Assembly: GCA_928724745.1 (NCBI GenBank)
Contig: CAKMXJ010000023.1
Span: forward strand, 363,031-427,030
Reading direction: 5' to 3'
Origin: Anthracocystis setariae
Lineage: Eukaryota; Basidiomycota; Ustilaginomycetes; Ustilaginales; Ustilaginaceae
Length of the DNA stretch: 64,000 nucleotides
Below, piece by piece: positions 52,576 to 62,159 of the stretch. A program made the translations under genes and the position numbers. Below the pieces are notes generated by a model. The model saw nothing but the letters and a program-made list of their open reading frames with translations. It had not been told where the DNA came from and did no database searches. Positions within the stretch are counted from its first letter, which is position 1, and each line of letters begins with the position of its first letter.

Positions 52576-52779
52576 ATGTCAGTGCCCATGTACGCTCAAG
52601 CTCCTACCAACGCTTACGGGGGTCAACCTCCTTACTACCCGCAACAGCAGGGCCAATCTGGCTATCCTCCTCAGCCGCAGGGCTACGCTCCACAATTCTC
52701 GCAGCCGCAGTCCCAGTACCAACAAGCGTACCAGCAGCCGCAACCGTCTCAGCCAGCAAACCTTGGTTATTATCCGCCT

Positions 52780-52810
<31 letters not shown>

Positions 52811-53736
52811 TGCAGTCGCAAGCTCAGCAGGTTCAGGGACCCCCCTCGATCCCATCTCGACCATCGCAGTCGCAGTCACCGACTGGCCAGATGGACAAGC
52901 CGGCGGATCCACACGCGCAGGCCTTGGCTGAATACGGCAGCCCCTATGCTCATTCCAAGGATTGGCGCGCAACTGGGGCTGATCTCGAGCTCACTGGATT
53001 CCCTGAACAAAAGTTCACGCTCCGTGTCAAGCAACGCTTTTCTCGTTCTCCCGGAGATGTCTGGAGTCAGCCCGCGCCAAGTTTCGGCCGTCCACCGCAG
53101 CAGGGCTGGAGGTACGCTCCCTTCCAGCCGTTCTCTCTGCCTGCCTCTGGCGAACAGCTTGCTGATGGCTTCAAGCCGTTGTACCCTGGTCGAATCCTCG
53201 CCGATCACGATGTTTCCGCCGCCGACTGGTGTCGTTTCCTGGAGGACCTTTCGGTGGCTGGTCGAATGACGGGTGCTCAGCAAGTGATCTCGAACTTTGC
53301 GCCTGTTACTGCGCACCTTGGCGCTACTGGATTCCTTGTGACCAAGGCGATTCAAAAGCGCATGAAGCGCAGCAAGGAGCCCGTGATCACCGAGACAGTC
53401 GAGATGTGGGAGCAAAACTTCTTCCTCCGCCGCGGGCTCGACGTGTACATCAAGGACAACGAAGGCAGGATGACGGCGCTCGGACCTGGCGATCAAGTTC
53501 CAGGTGCTGTTCACGCAGCTGCCGAGCTCGAAGGCGGTCACAGCGACGACACTGACGACGAGAGTAGCGACGAGAGCACCCACCACGAAAAGACGCGCAA
53601 GGAGAAGAAGAAGGAGCGCGACGAGCGAAAGAAGAGGGAGAAGGCAGAAAAGAAGAAGAAGAAGGAGGAGAAGAAGAAGAACAAGAAGAAGCCTCACTTC
53701 TACATCGTCGTTGCTCCTTACCAGCCTCTGCAATGA
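52576..53736 (+). CDS. Conserved-looking hypothetical protein, Q-rich head and K/E-rich tail
   Basis: 386 residues from ATG (MSVPMYAQAPTNAYGG). Residues 1-115 are Q/P/Y-rich with a run of nine Gln encoded by CAG repeats. Residues about 130-310 look like a folded core (DWRATGADLELTGFPEQKF, then VSAADWCRFLEDLSVAGRMT and TETVEMWEQNFFLRRGLDV). Residues 320-372 are acidic and then strongly K/E-rich (coiled or nucleolar-type). The last residues are hydrophobic (HFYIVVAPYQPLQ). I do not recognise the core. No membrane segment or signal is seen. It lies outside the cluster and lacks its octamer. Confidence 0.75.
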
Positions 53737-55088
53737 TCGGTGGTCCCCTTCTGTACCATCGATTGTAGATAGCGATCGCAATACCCGCACAAGTTTCGAT
53801 CTGAATCCAGAGTCACTTTGATCCATCCTTACCATTTCAAGCGTCTGTTTTGCGATTTGTGCTACATTGCTGAACAGGAATCGTTCGCCATCGCGGTGCT
53901 CATTCAAGCTTGTCTTCATATTTGATGAGCTGAACGTTGCGGCGTGCTGTGGCGGCATGCAGACACGATGTTAGATTCGAGTTGTATCATTCGGTCATTA
54001 CTCAAAAACCGACCGTCCTGTAAAATCGAAACAGGTGAGCCGCGGTCAGGGTCTTTGGTGGCAATCTGCAGAGTGGCGAACCGAAAAGTCGATTGCGTTC
54101 ACAAAAAAATTCGCCCTTTTTGCCACAGCTACCTCGCAGGTCCCGAAAAAGGCGCCGAGGTAGGTGCCGATTTGAGGACCGAGAATGGCAGCGAGCTTGG
54201 CAGCGACACCGGGCATCAATAAAGTTGACACCGCCAAAGCGTTGGCGCTAAGCGACACTTAGTCTCTCCAGCCGAGAGCAATCAGCAGCCTCTTTCCTCA
54301 ACCTCGACTTTATCGTCCATTCATTGACCATGCGCATACCGTCGTCATCTTGTTGACTCTTTGCTGGCAACAATCAAACCTACCGATATCTTCCACCATC
54401 CTTCTGGCTGCAAAAGCTCTACGCTTGTCCTAATGCAACCTGAGACACAGCCTCAACTCCGCTCAAGTAGCTTCTTTTCATGCATGCAATGGATGCCATA
54501 CTTCCTCGAATGCTCCAAATTTGAACCCAGAGTGCCAGATCACGTTCCATCTTCTTGTTTGCCGTTGCACGCTGCCTCAGAACATCGATTGATTGCTACC
54601 CTTTGTGACCGTGCCCAAAATTCTCCCTGATAACTTTCTTTTGCCCAATCGTCGTTCAATGATTGCGGCCTGGCTTCGGTGTCCATATGCCACCGGCATC
54701 ATCTACGAGCGATATGGCATGCATAGGCGAGCAAGCCACCAAGACACGGCAAGAAGGCAGTGATCCATACAAAGCCGTCTTCATGCAGCACACTTGCTTG
54801 CCTGGTACACCGCCTTGCATTTCGGAGGATTATTGTGTGCATGCGTTCTCCGTGTCTGTGCAAAGCGGAGGTCACTGCTCCCGGACGTCAATCTCGCTGT
54901 GGTGCTCTCCCCGCTGTATCCTGCATCGAGGGCCTCGCGATACAGCGGAGCAACTCTTTCTGCGCCAGACAACAGCAATTACTTAAAAAGGAGCCAGCAA
55001 TCCACCAATACGTCTCCGGTCCGTCAACCTTCCTCATTCCCTTACTTCAGGCAACTTGGTCTCAATAAACCGCTCCACATCTTCCACC
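53737..55088. other. Intergenic interval upstream of the membrane-protein gene
   Basis: No credible gene. One perfect ATGCGCAT at 54330. Confidence 0.45.
54330..54337. promoter_or_regulatory. ATGCGCAT palindrome outside the cluster core
   Basis: Perfect octamer 759 bp upstream of the membrane-protein start codon. It could be chance or could place that gene in the regulon. Confidence 0.35.
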
Positions 55089-56002
55089 ATGACGCTCCCA
55101 GATGCCGTCATTGTCTATGAGGTTTTCATCGGCGTCTATGCCCTCACATTCTTTCTCACGCTTGTGTGCGGAGTTCGATTTGGCTTTTCGAAGGCTGCTG
55201 GCTTCTTCTCCCTTGTGCTCTTTTCTGGAGGTCAGTGATCTCAGCTGACAGAGTTTTGTCAGTACAAATACACAGCGGCAACTTGTACATGATAAGCTGA
55301 TATGTTGATCTTGTCTTACCTTTTCTACACTCCACAGTTCGTCTCGCCTCCAATATCATGTTGACCGAGCAATACTACAAGCATTATTCGGATGCCACCA
55401 TGGTCGAATGGGGCTACATTCTCCACGGAATTGGTTATTCTTTCCTGGTCACCAGCGCCCTCTCGTTTCTTGCCATCGTTCACGCCCGAGCAAACGGTCT
55501 TGGCGACGCCACCGCCAAAGGCTACAAGAGACCCTGGTTGCTTCGCATCCTTCACCTTGTCAACGTCGGTGCCCTCATTCTGTTGATCACCGCTTACTCC
55601 AAAAGCAATGACGTCTTCGATGGAAAGCACAATGGAGCCAAGCTCAACAGCAAGGCGCACATTGGCGATTTGATCTACTGTGGCATCACCCTTGTCCTTT
55701 TTGGCTACACTGCGCTTCTCTTCCCCAAAGCCGCGGGCAGCGACAGGAAGGTTCTCGTTCGCGTCTTCATAGCACTCGTGTTTATGGCTCTCCGCATCGC
55801 CTATGGTACCTGGCACACCTACCAGACGCCGTTCCTTGGTGTCAGCCTCTGGCCTAAAGTGGGCATCGACTACATTCCCGAGGTCTTCGCTGTTCTGTCC
55901 TATGTCACCATTGCGTTTGTCAAGCAACAGACAGAACCTTACACACCGCAGATGTCGCAGAAGCCGTACATATATTCTGAACAGGCTCCCTACTACGCTT
56001 AG
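55089..56002 (+). CDS. Multi-pass membrane protein (fungal, possibly seven helices)
   Basis: Exons 55089-55230 and 55338-56002 with a 107-nt GTCAGT...CAG intron give 268 residues. Hydrophobic helices follow one another: VYEVFIGVYALTFFLTLVCG, a GFFSLVLFSGGVRLASNIM-type segment spanning the splice, ILHGIGYSFLVTSALSFLAI, LHLVNVGALILLITAYS, IYCGITLVLFGYTALLF, VFIALVFMALRIAYG and YIPEVFAVLSYVTIAFV. This resembles uncharacterised fungal integral membrane proteins of the DUF7702 or RTA1-like layout. Function is unknown; it might be a lipid-stress or receptor-like protein. The tail is polar with tyrosines. Confidence 0.75.
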
Positions 56003-57534
56003 CCTGATTGCCCCATAGATCTTTCTTCAGCGCTTCCGCTGCAACACTGTAGATATTCGTGTACATATGAATCCAGCCGCCATGTCCAGTTTTCTCATCG
56101 AATATCCCAGTTTCCTGCGTGCTTGTAGGCCTCTTGTTTGACTTGACGCTCGTTTGCCTTGACGCTCGTTTGAACCGATTTGCCTTGATGCTCGTTTGAA
56201 CCGACTGACAGAACTTCTCAAAGTAGCAGCGCATTAAAAGAATGGCATCTCTGCGTTTGCATCCCCTCCGACTTTGGCCGTCAGTAAACATGCTCGTCGC
56301 ACAGACAGTACTTATCAGTAGGGCCGGCTGCATTAATATCTTCATTCCGAAGTCTCTAGAATCACAGACTGAATCTGTTGGCCCTTAGATGCCATCCTAG
56401 TATAAACTCGAGCGACTTCAACCAATGTTTGCCAGATTCCCTCTGGAAGATCGAGTGTCAGACAGGGACAAGCTTATATGCCGGTATGACTGAAGAAGGA
56501 TGTGATTCCGAGGTAACTGTTAGGCTCCTGGGGTCTTAGAACCTTGGAACGTGGTTGTGCGTCTGTGTCGAGGCCAGGGGCGTGGTACCGGGTGTTGCTC
56601 CCGGGATCGTTGCCAAGATAGCGGAGTGGGGAGTCGGGAGTGTTGGATCTCAGAGATCCAACAAGTCATCTCACACTCAGAGTATCTCACTTGACAGCAC
56701 TGAACACACAAGCTTGCATGTGTCACAGGGCGATGTGGGGTTCACGTTAAGGTTGGGTTATAATTGACCTCACTGACATGCACAATAGATTTGTGTTAAC
56801 ATGGACAGGAATCGGGACCCATACTGACGTACAAGTGGGCAAGCGCTGGTGAGCTTGTACACACGGATACCGTACAGTGTTGGCACAGGCATTACAAGGA
56901 GCTAGCCTCCAACAGAGGAGGAGGACTTGATGCTCACGGCTGGGTTGAGAGGTCAGTCTTATGTAAGTACGCGCGGGCCCTTGTACACACGCCGGTCATT
57001 AGAGTAGTGGGCTTGCTTATGACAGCAACAAGGGTTGAGCCTGTGTTGCTAGGAGGGTATATAGGGTCACACTTGTTGATGGGTGGATGAGCTGGAGACT
57101 CATCCACTCTACCAAATCTCATACAGTTTGTACGTTCTCCATTCTACACGTTTGTTGTCTCGGCAAGTAGCAATCACAGTATGGCTGTGTCATGAGACGC
57201 TTCCTTCCTATAACGCTTCCCAGATCGCTGATCCAAGCCCGATGTGCTGTATTGGGCTAACCCCTATTTTCGCTGTTCCGCTTTTGCTGTAAATCTCGTC
57301 TCACTCTCACTGCCTCCATCGAAAGGACATTGATCACTCATTTTAGCTCAAGCTCACTGCACGTCAGAACCTTAACCTTAACTTGGTTATGACATGATGA
57401 CAAGAGCGCGGAGTTTGACACACACCTCAACAGCTTTACCACGTTCCTGGAACCAATCACAAGCTGTTCTACACGGACTCCGAGAGTTTTGTCCCACCAC
57501 GCCCACCAAACTCGCTTTTTGATGTCTGCCAAAC
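56003..57534. other. Repeat-containing interval, possible LTR-like DNA
   Basis: Three imperfect copies of CTTGA(C/T)GCTCGTTTG occur at about 56138-56202. An inverted repeat with arms GTGGATGAG / CTCATCCAC at 57083-57107 lies just past TATATAGGG (57058), which resembles an LTR promoter. No coding gene is seen. Confidence 0.4.
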
Positions 57535-57960
57535 ATGACCCGAAGCCGCAATCAACGCCTTATGCCTCCGGAAACAGTTCTTCCGCCTCTGGAGTCCGCA
57601 AGCGACATGCCAGACAATCCTGGACAGCTGTCAGAACCGGCCCCAGACGTCTTTGCGCAGCTCCTTGACATGCAAAAACAACAAACCCAGCGTTTTGATG
57701 CGCTAGCTGACTCGCTTCAAGCTGTCACAACGTCTCTTGACAGGGTTCAACTTGCACAACAAGTCACAAATGACACACTCTCGCAGCTTCTGAAGCTTCT
57801 GGTCACGTCCAATAACGCTTCTGCGCCCAAGAACGCCAACATCAAAGCCAAAAACCTTACTTCTGACGTTTCCAAGCTATCCAAGAACGCTGAAAACTCT
57901 AATGACGCCGGAAGCTCTTACAAGGGGGTGTGCTTTTACAAACAGGGTAGGGTTGCTTAA
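57535..57960 (+). CDS. Gag-like ORF of a retroelement (candidate)
   Basis: 141 residues from ATG (MTRSRNQRLMPPETVL). The layout is a disordered Pro-rich head, then a helix rich in Q, L and A (FAQLLDMQKQQTQRFDALAD, then TTSLDRVQLAQQVTNDTLSQ), then a Lys/Asn-rich tail. This coiled-coil head looks like the N-terminus of Ty3/gypsy gag proteins. No zinc knuckle, protease or polymerase follows, so it is a fragment if it is one at all. It sits at the edge of the subtelomeric repeats. Confidence 0.35.
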   Translation: MTRSRNQRLMPPETVLPPLESASDMPDNPGQLSEPAPDVFAQLLDMQKQQTQRFDALADSLQAVTTSLDRVQLAQQVTNDTLSQLLKLLVTSNNASAPKNANIKAKNLTSDVSKLSKNAENSNDAGSSYKGVCFYKQGRVA

Positions 57961-58607
57961 TAAAAGTTGTTCATCTACCCAAAATAGGTATATTTGATTA
58001 CTTAACCCTATGCAAGTTGCATAATAAAATGTTGCTGTACGGCTCCGTCAATATTGGGCCGACTCGACTCGGGTTGGCAAAAATTTCACTTTTCAGGGAC
58101 GCACCCATAGTAAACTATGGCTCAAATAGGCCCAAATGAACACCCTGAAATTCCCATGGAAGGGCGCAAAGTGGTTGTGGAGCTATGGCCAACTTGTCGT
58201 TTTTGGAGATTTCGGTCGAAGCTCCAAGGGTCCCCCCTTTGAAAGTGGGAAAATGGACCACCTCCAATCTCCACGCTAGCTTAATCAAACTTGCTCACAC
58301 ATGCTAGGAGATGCTAGCAGTGAAGTTTCAGAGGGAGCGCATCCCTGGTTGCTGAGATACGGTGACTCGGGTTTTGACCCCGACCCAACCCTGACCCTAC
58401 GTGACCATGTCAGGGACGTTGGAGGTGGACCTCCTCCCATCTCTACGCTACACTAATAAGACTTCCTTCTATATGCTAGGAGAGGACAGCATCAGAGTTT
58501 CAGAGCAGTTGGTGGAGTGTGTTAGGGTTCTAATGCTTATCCCCAGCTAGGCAGCTCCGGAAGACGGTCCATTTGAAAATTGGAAGACGCGTCTGTATTC
58601 AAATTGG
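57961..58607. repeat. Subtelomeric interval with two imperfect 80-bp copies
   Basis: 58253-58335 and 58430-58512 are imperfect copies. Shared pieces are GGACC-CCTCC-ATCT, ACGCTA and TGCTAGGAGA, ending in GTTTCAGAG. No gene is seen. Confidence 0.5.
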
Positions 58608-58669
58608 AAGACGGTCCAATACAAATTAAGACGGTCCAATACAAATTAAGACGGTCCAATACAAATTAG
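58608..58669. repeat. Short tandem repeat, three 20-21 bp units
   Basis: The unit AAGACGGTCCAATACAAATT repeats head to tail three times; diverged half-units precede it from 58560. Confidence 0.75.
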
Positions 58670-58679
58670 ACCGGACGCA

Positions 58680-59275
58680 TCCAAAATTCCTGCTTTTTTC
58701 TGCTTGTTCTGAACGTGTCACAACACGTGTTCTAACACGTCCGGAAGCGTCCGAAATTCCTGCTTTTTTTGCTTGTTCAGAACGTGTCACAACACGCGTT
58801 CTAACACGTCCGAAAGCGTCCGAAATTTCTGCTTTTTTTGCTTGTTCAGAACGTGTCACAACACATGCTCTAACACAACCGGAAGCGTCCGAAATTCCTG
58901 CTTTTTCTGCTTGTTCAGAACGTGTCACAACACGTGTTCTAACACAGCTGGAGGCAGCGGAAATTCCTTCTTTTTTTGCTTGTTCAGAACGTGTCACAAC
59001 ACGTGCTCTAACACGTCCGGAAGCGTCCGAAATTCCTGCTTTTTTTGCTTGTTCAGAACGTGTCACAACACGTGTTCTAACACGTCCGAAATTCCTGCTT
59101 TTTTCCGCAAAGACGGAACGTGTCACAACACGCAATCTAACACAGCCAAAGACGTCCAAAATTCCTGCTTTTTTCGCTTGTTCAGCACGTGTCACAACAC
59201 GTGTTCTAACACAGCCGGAGATGTCGGAAATTCCTGCTTTTTTTGCTTGTTCCGTACGTGTCACAACACGTGTTC
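58680..59275. repeat. Tandem minisatellite, 60-69 bp units, about nine to ten copies
   Basis: Each unit carries GTGTCACAACACGTGTTCTA, an AACACGTCCGGAAGCGTC-type stretch, then AAATTCCTGCTTTTTTGC and TTGTTCAGAAC. Lengths are multiples of three (69 or 60 bp), so both strands stay open. The minus strand reads a 23-residue repeat (VRTRVVTRSEQAKKAGISDA plus three). I regard the reading frames as a by-product, not a gene. Confidence 0.85.
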
Positions 59276-59282
59276 TAGGGGT

Positions 59283-59300
59283 TTAGGGTTAGGGTTAGGG
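59283..59300 (+). repeat. Telomeric TTAGGG array 1 (3 units)
   Basis: Three TTAGGG units directly after the minisatellite, followed by TTACAAGG. Confidence 0.9.
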
Positions 59301-59470
59301 TTACAAGGCTCTCCTCAGCGACTATGAATTTCAACATCAAATCTGTACTAATGAGAGTTGTAGAGCTGGCTGAGAGCTGCCAGAAACCATTGAGTTTGGG
59401 GTAAAGTTTACTCTATTGACGGAGATACAAGCATTTGAAGTTGCCGCCAGGATTCTGTCGGGGAAGAATA
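59301..59470 (+). repeat. Subtelomeric module A
   Basis: The sequence from TTACAAGGCTCTCCTCAGCG to GCCGCCAGGATTCTGTCGGG recurs nearly unchanged at 60557-60712 and more diverged at 60239-60420. Confidence 0.8.
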
Positions 59471-60134
59471 TTTTTTTTTCAAAGCGGAGGAAGGGCGGAG
59501 GCAATGTGTGGAACAGCTAGAAGAACCTATAGGGAGGCTGTACACATGTCAAGAGTGGTGAAATTGCAAGTGGTTGCGGTGCTACAGGGGTTCAAAGTTG
59601 ACACCAAGGTACCTTGAACCTAGGTCCAAGTTCGGCCAGCCCAGGTATGAAGATGGGGTCCAAGTAGGGTTGACCGAAGTTGAGGGTGGGGTTGACCTAA
59701 GTTGAGGGTAGGTTGACTGAGGGTTGAAGCTCAAACTTGGATGCTGGCTGGGGTGTTCTGATGGAGTCCAAGCTGGGTGACTTGAAGTTGAAGTATGTGC
59801 CAAGTATAGTTTGGACCAAGCTTGAACTGTACTTCCTGCACTTCAGCCGAGGTTGATGGTACTTCTGCCCATCTTCAACCATGGCTTGGGGATGTACTTG
59901 AACCTGGTTGGACTCAGGTTCCAACATACTTGGATGAGGTCTGCCTAGGGTTCAAGGGCCAGTACACAGAGGTTGATCCTACTTCAGTCTAGGTTGGAAG
60001 GTACTTTGATCAAGAGAAAGGTACTTCATTGTGAGGAAAAACCCTCAGTGAAGAGGATGAAAAAACCTCAGATGAAGTCCATGGGAACTTCAGGAACTAT
60101 GTACAACTAGGAGCCAACTATATACAAACTTCGG
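59471..60134. other. Subtelomeric sequence with GTTGAGGGT/GTTGA motifs
   Basis: 59630-59990 is rich in degenerate copies of AAGTTGAGGGTAGGTTGA-like sequence. No gene. Confidence 0.5.
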
Positions 60135-60238
60135 GTTAGGGTTAGGTTAGGGTTAGGGTTAGGGTTAGGGTTAGGGTTAGGGTTAGGGTTAGGGTTAGGG
60201 TTAGGGTTAGGGTTAGGGTTAGGGTTAGGGTTAGGGTT
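60135..60238 (+). repeat. Telomeric TTAGGG array 2 (about 17 units)
   Basis: Nearly perfect TTAGGG repeats with one shortened unit (TTAGG) near the start; ends in TTACAAGG like arrays 1 and 3. Confidence 0.95.
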
Positions 60239-60420
60239 ACAAGGTCCTCCCCGCCGGAGAGCACTTTGATCAAGAATCTGTACTAATGGGAGTTGTAGAT
60301 ATAGGTCTGAACTATATGTATGCAAAGTCTGACGGAACCATGTTCCGTGGTCACCGAGATACAGACCGTCAAAGATCCACAGCCAGATTCTCTCGGGGAA
60401 GATTTTTTTTTTGGGAAGTG
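60239..60420 (+). repeat. Subtelomeric module C (diverged)
   Basis: Shares TTACAAGG, AATCTGTACTAATGGGAGTT, GAGATACA and the TCTCGGGGAAGATTTTTTTT end with module A; otherwise diverged. Confidence 0.65.
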
Positions 60421-60538
60421 CTTCAATGATGTTGAAGCCATAATACAAGGTGCAGAGGGATGTTCAGAGAGTATGTATGCAAAGCGCCAGGATGCTCAGA
60501 TGCCTGGTGACGGCTGCAGTGCGGGTCAAACGTGCCTC

Positions 60539-60556
60539 TTAGGGTTAGGGTTAGGG
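60539..60556 (+). repeat. Telomeric TTAGGG array 3 (3 units)
   Basis: Three units followed by TTACAAGG, the same junction as array 1. Confidence 0.9.
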
Positions 60557-60712
60557 TTACAAGGCTCTCCTCAGCGACTATGAATTTCACCATCAAATCT
60601 GTACTAATGAGAGTTGTAGAGCTGTCCAAGAGCCGCCAGAAGCTGTTGAGTTTGGGTTAAAATTTAACCTATTGACGGAGATACAAGCATTTGAAGTTGC
60701 CGCCAGGATTCT
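60557..60712 (+). repeat. Subtelomeric module B
   Basis: Near-identical to module A over its first 70 bp and last 50 bp (GACGGAGATACAAGCATTTG), then passes directly into array 4. Confidence 0.8.
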
Positions 60713-60713
60713 G

Positions 60714-60889
60714 GGTTAGGGTTAGGGTTAGGGTTAGGGTTAGGGTTAGGGTTAGGGTTAGGGTTAGGGTTAGGGTTAGGGTTAGGGTTAGGGTTAGGGT
60801 TAGGGTTAGGGGTTAGGGGTTAGGGTTAGGGTTAGGGTTAGGGTTAGGGTTAGGGTTAGGGTTAGGGTTAGGGTTAGGGTTAGGGTTAG
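60714..60889 (+). repeat. Telomeric TTAGGG array 4 (about 29 units)
   Basis: Longest array, with two TTAGGGG variants near 60810-60820. The G-rich strand runs left to right, the direction expected for a chromosome end on the right. Confidence 0.95.
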
Positions 60890-61935
60890 TATCTTGTCAA
60901 GCACGGTTCCGAGCGTGTAGTAGACGACGCTCGATCCCACCTTGCCACCATCAAAATCCTTCGAAACTTCCACTACATTGACGAGAAGGGCAAGGACCAG
61001 GGTATCAATGTGCGCAACCGTGCCAAAAGAGCTTGCCGAGCTGCTGTCCGATGTGGACCGCATTCGACAGGAAAGGAGGAAGGCACGCTCCAATAAGACC
61101 AAGTACACCGGTGGAGGCAATGGCGAGTTTGTACCTGGAAGCGGTACTCGATACGGCGGGTTTGGTAGCGACAGCTACTGGGCTGGTGGAGGAGCCGCTC
61201 CGGGCGTAGGTAGCTCTAGTGGTGGTGGTGCAGGTGGTGCTGCCCGTGACAGCTTCGAGGAGTACGACGCTGGCGACTTTGAGGAGTCGGCTGCCCCTAA
61301 GGCCAAGCTCAAGCACGACCCGTGCTGGCGCATCACGCGGCTCGCAGGCACCACCCAAGAAGGAGGCACCAAAGGTTGCCGGGACCTGTTCAGCTTTGAC
61401 GACGACGATGAGCCTGTCGCTCCCCCCTGCTGCACCAGCACCAGCTTCAGCACCTCAGACCGCTGCTGCCAGCGCTACCAACAATGATGCTTTCGGCGAT
61501 GACTTTTGACGACTTCAAGCCGCCCCTGCGCCTGCTGCTCCTGCCGCAAAGCCCCAAGCAGCAACAGCAGCAGCAGCAGCAGCAGCGTCTTTCGACTTTT
61601 TCGATTCCGCACCACTGTCGGCGTCGAAGCCAGCTTCCTCTGGGATGATGGCCCCCTCTCCAGCCTGCTCCACCATCCAAGTCTACCACCACTCCGGCTG
61701 CTGCTCCGGCTTCTCGACCAGCGACCTCGACCAACTCTTCCTTCAACTTTGATGACCTTTGGGCCGCTTCGTCGGGCAAGTCGAGCGGAGCTGCCGGCAA
61801 GCAAAGATGTCGATGGCCGAAATGGCCAAGAACCAAAGCTCTACCGCCCTTTTCGGATCCACTTCTGCTTCTCAACCTGCAGCTCAGCAGCAGCAGCAGC
61901 AAGGTAAGAAGCCGGACTCTCTTCGACCCTTGTAG
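60890..61935 (+). pseudogene. Epsin (ENTH domain, Ent3/epsinR-like) gene, 5' truncated and frame-broken
   Basis: Coding starts in mid-domain right after the telomeric array: YLVKHGSERVVDDARSHL, then FHYIDEKGKDQGINVRNRAK and LLSDVDRIRQERRKARS. This is the C-terminal half of an ENTH domain, closest in wording to Golgi/endosomal Ent3 proteins, which bind phosphoinositides and clathrin adaptors. The first half of the domain and the start are missing. Frame breaks follow an AAAA run (61025-61028) and a TTTT run (61504-61507), with further breaks in the GC-rich stretch at about 61525-61800. The tail has FGDD and Q-runs and ends KKPDSLRPL. The pattern suits either a dead fragment or uncorrected base-calling errors. 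Confidence 0.7.
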
Positions 61936-62159
61936 GTGGTTTCCGTGTCATTTGCCTTTGACCGCTTTCGCAATTCGTCATTTGTTATAGGCTGAAATCA
62001 AGTTACAAGGCTTTGCGCAATCAAGTCACAATGCATTGTGTTGAAGATCGGTTGCGCTTTGTGGTGAAAGTAGGTTGGCAGTCAGTAGGTAAGAGGGACT
62101 TGTTTTTTCTTGACTTCACACTGTATCGGGTTTGTTTTTGTGATCTTTGCATTGCAGTC

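Noticed and set aside
58680..59275. CRISPR-like or protein-coding repeat
   Set aside because: The units have no unique spacers, the genome is eukaryotic, and open frames on both strands follow from unit lengths divisible by three.
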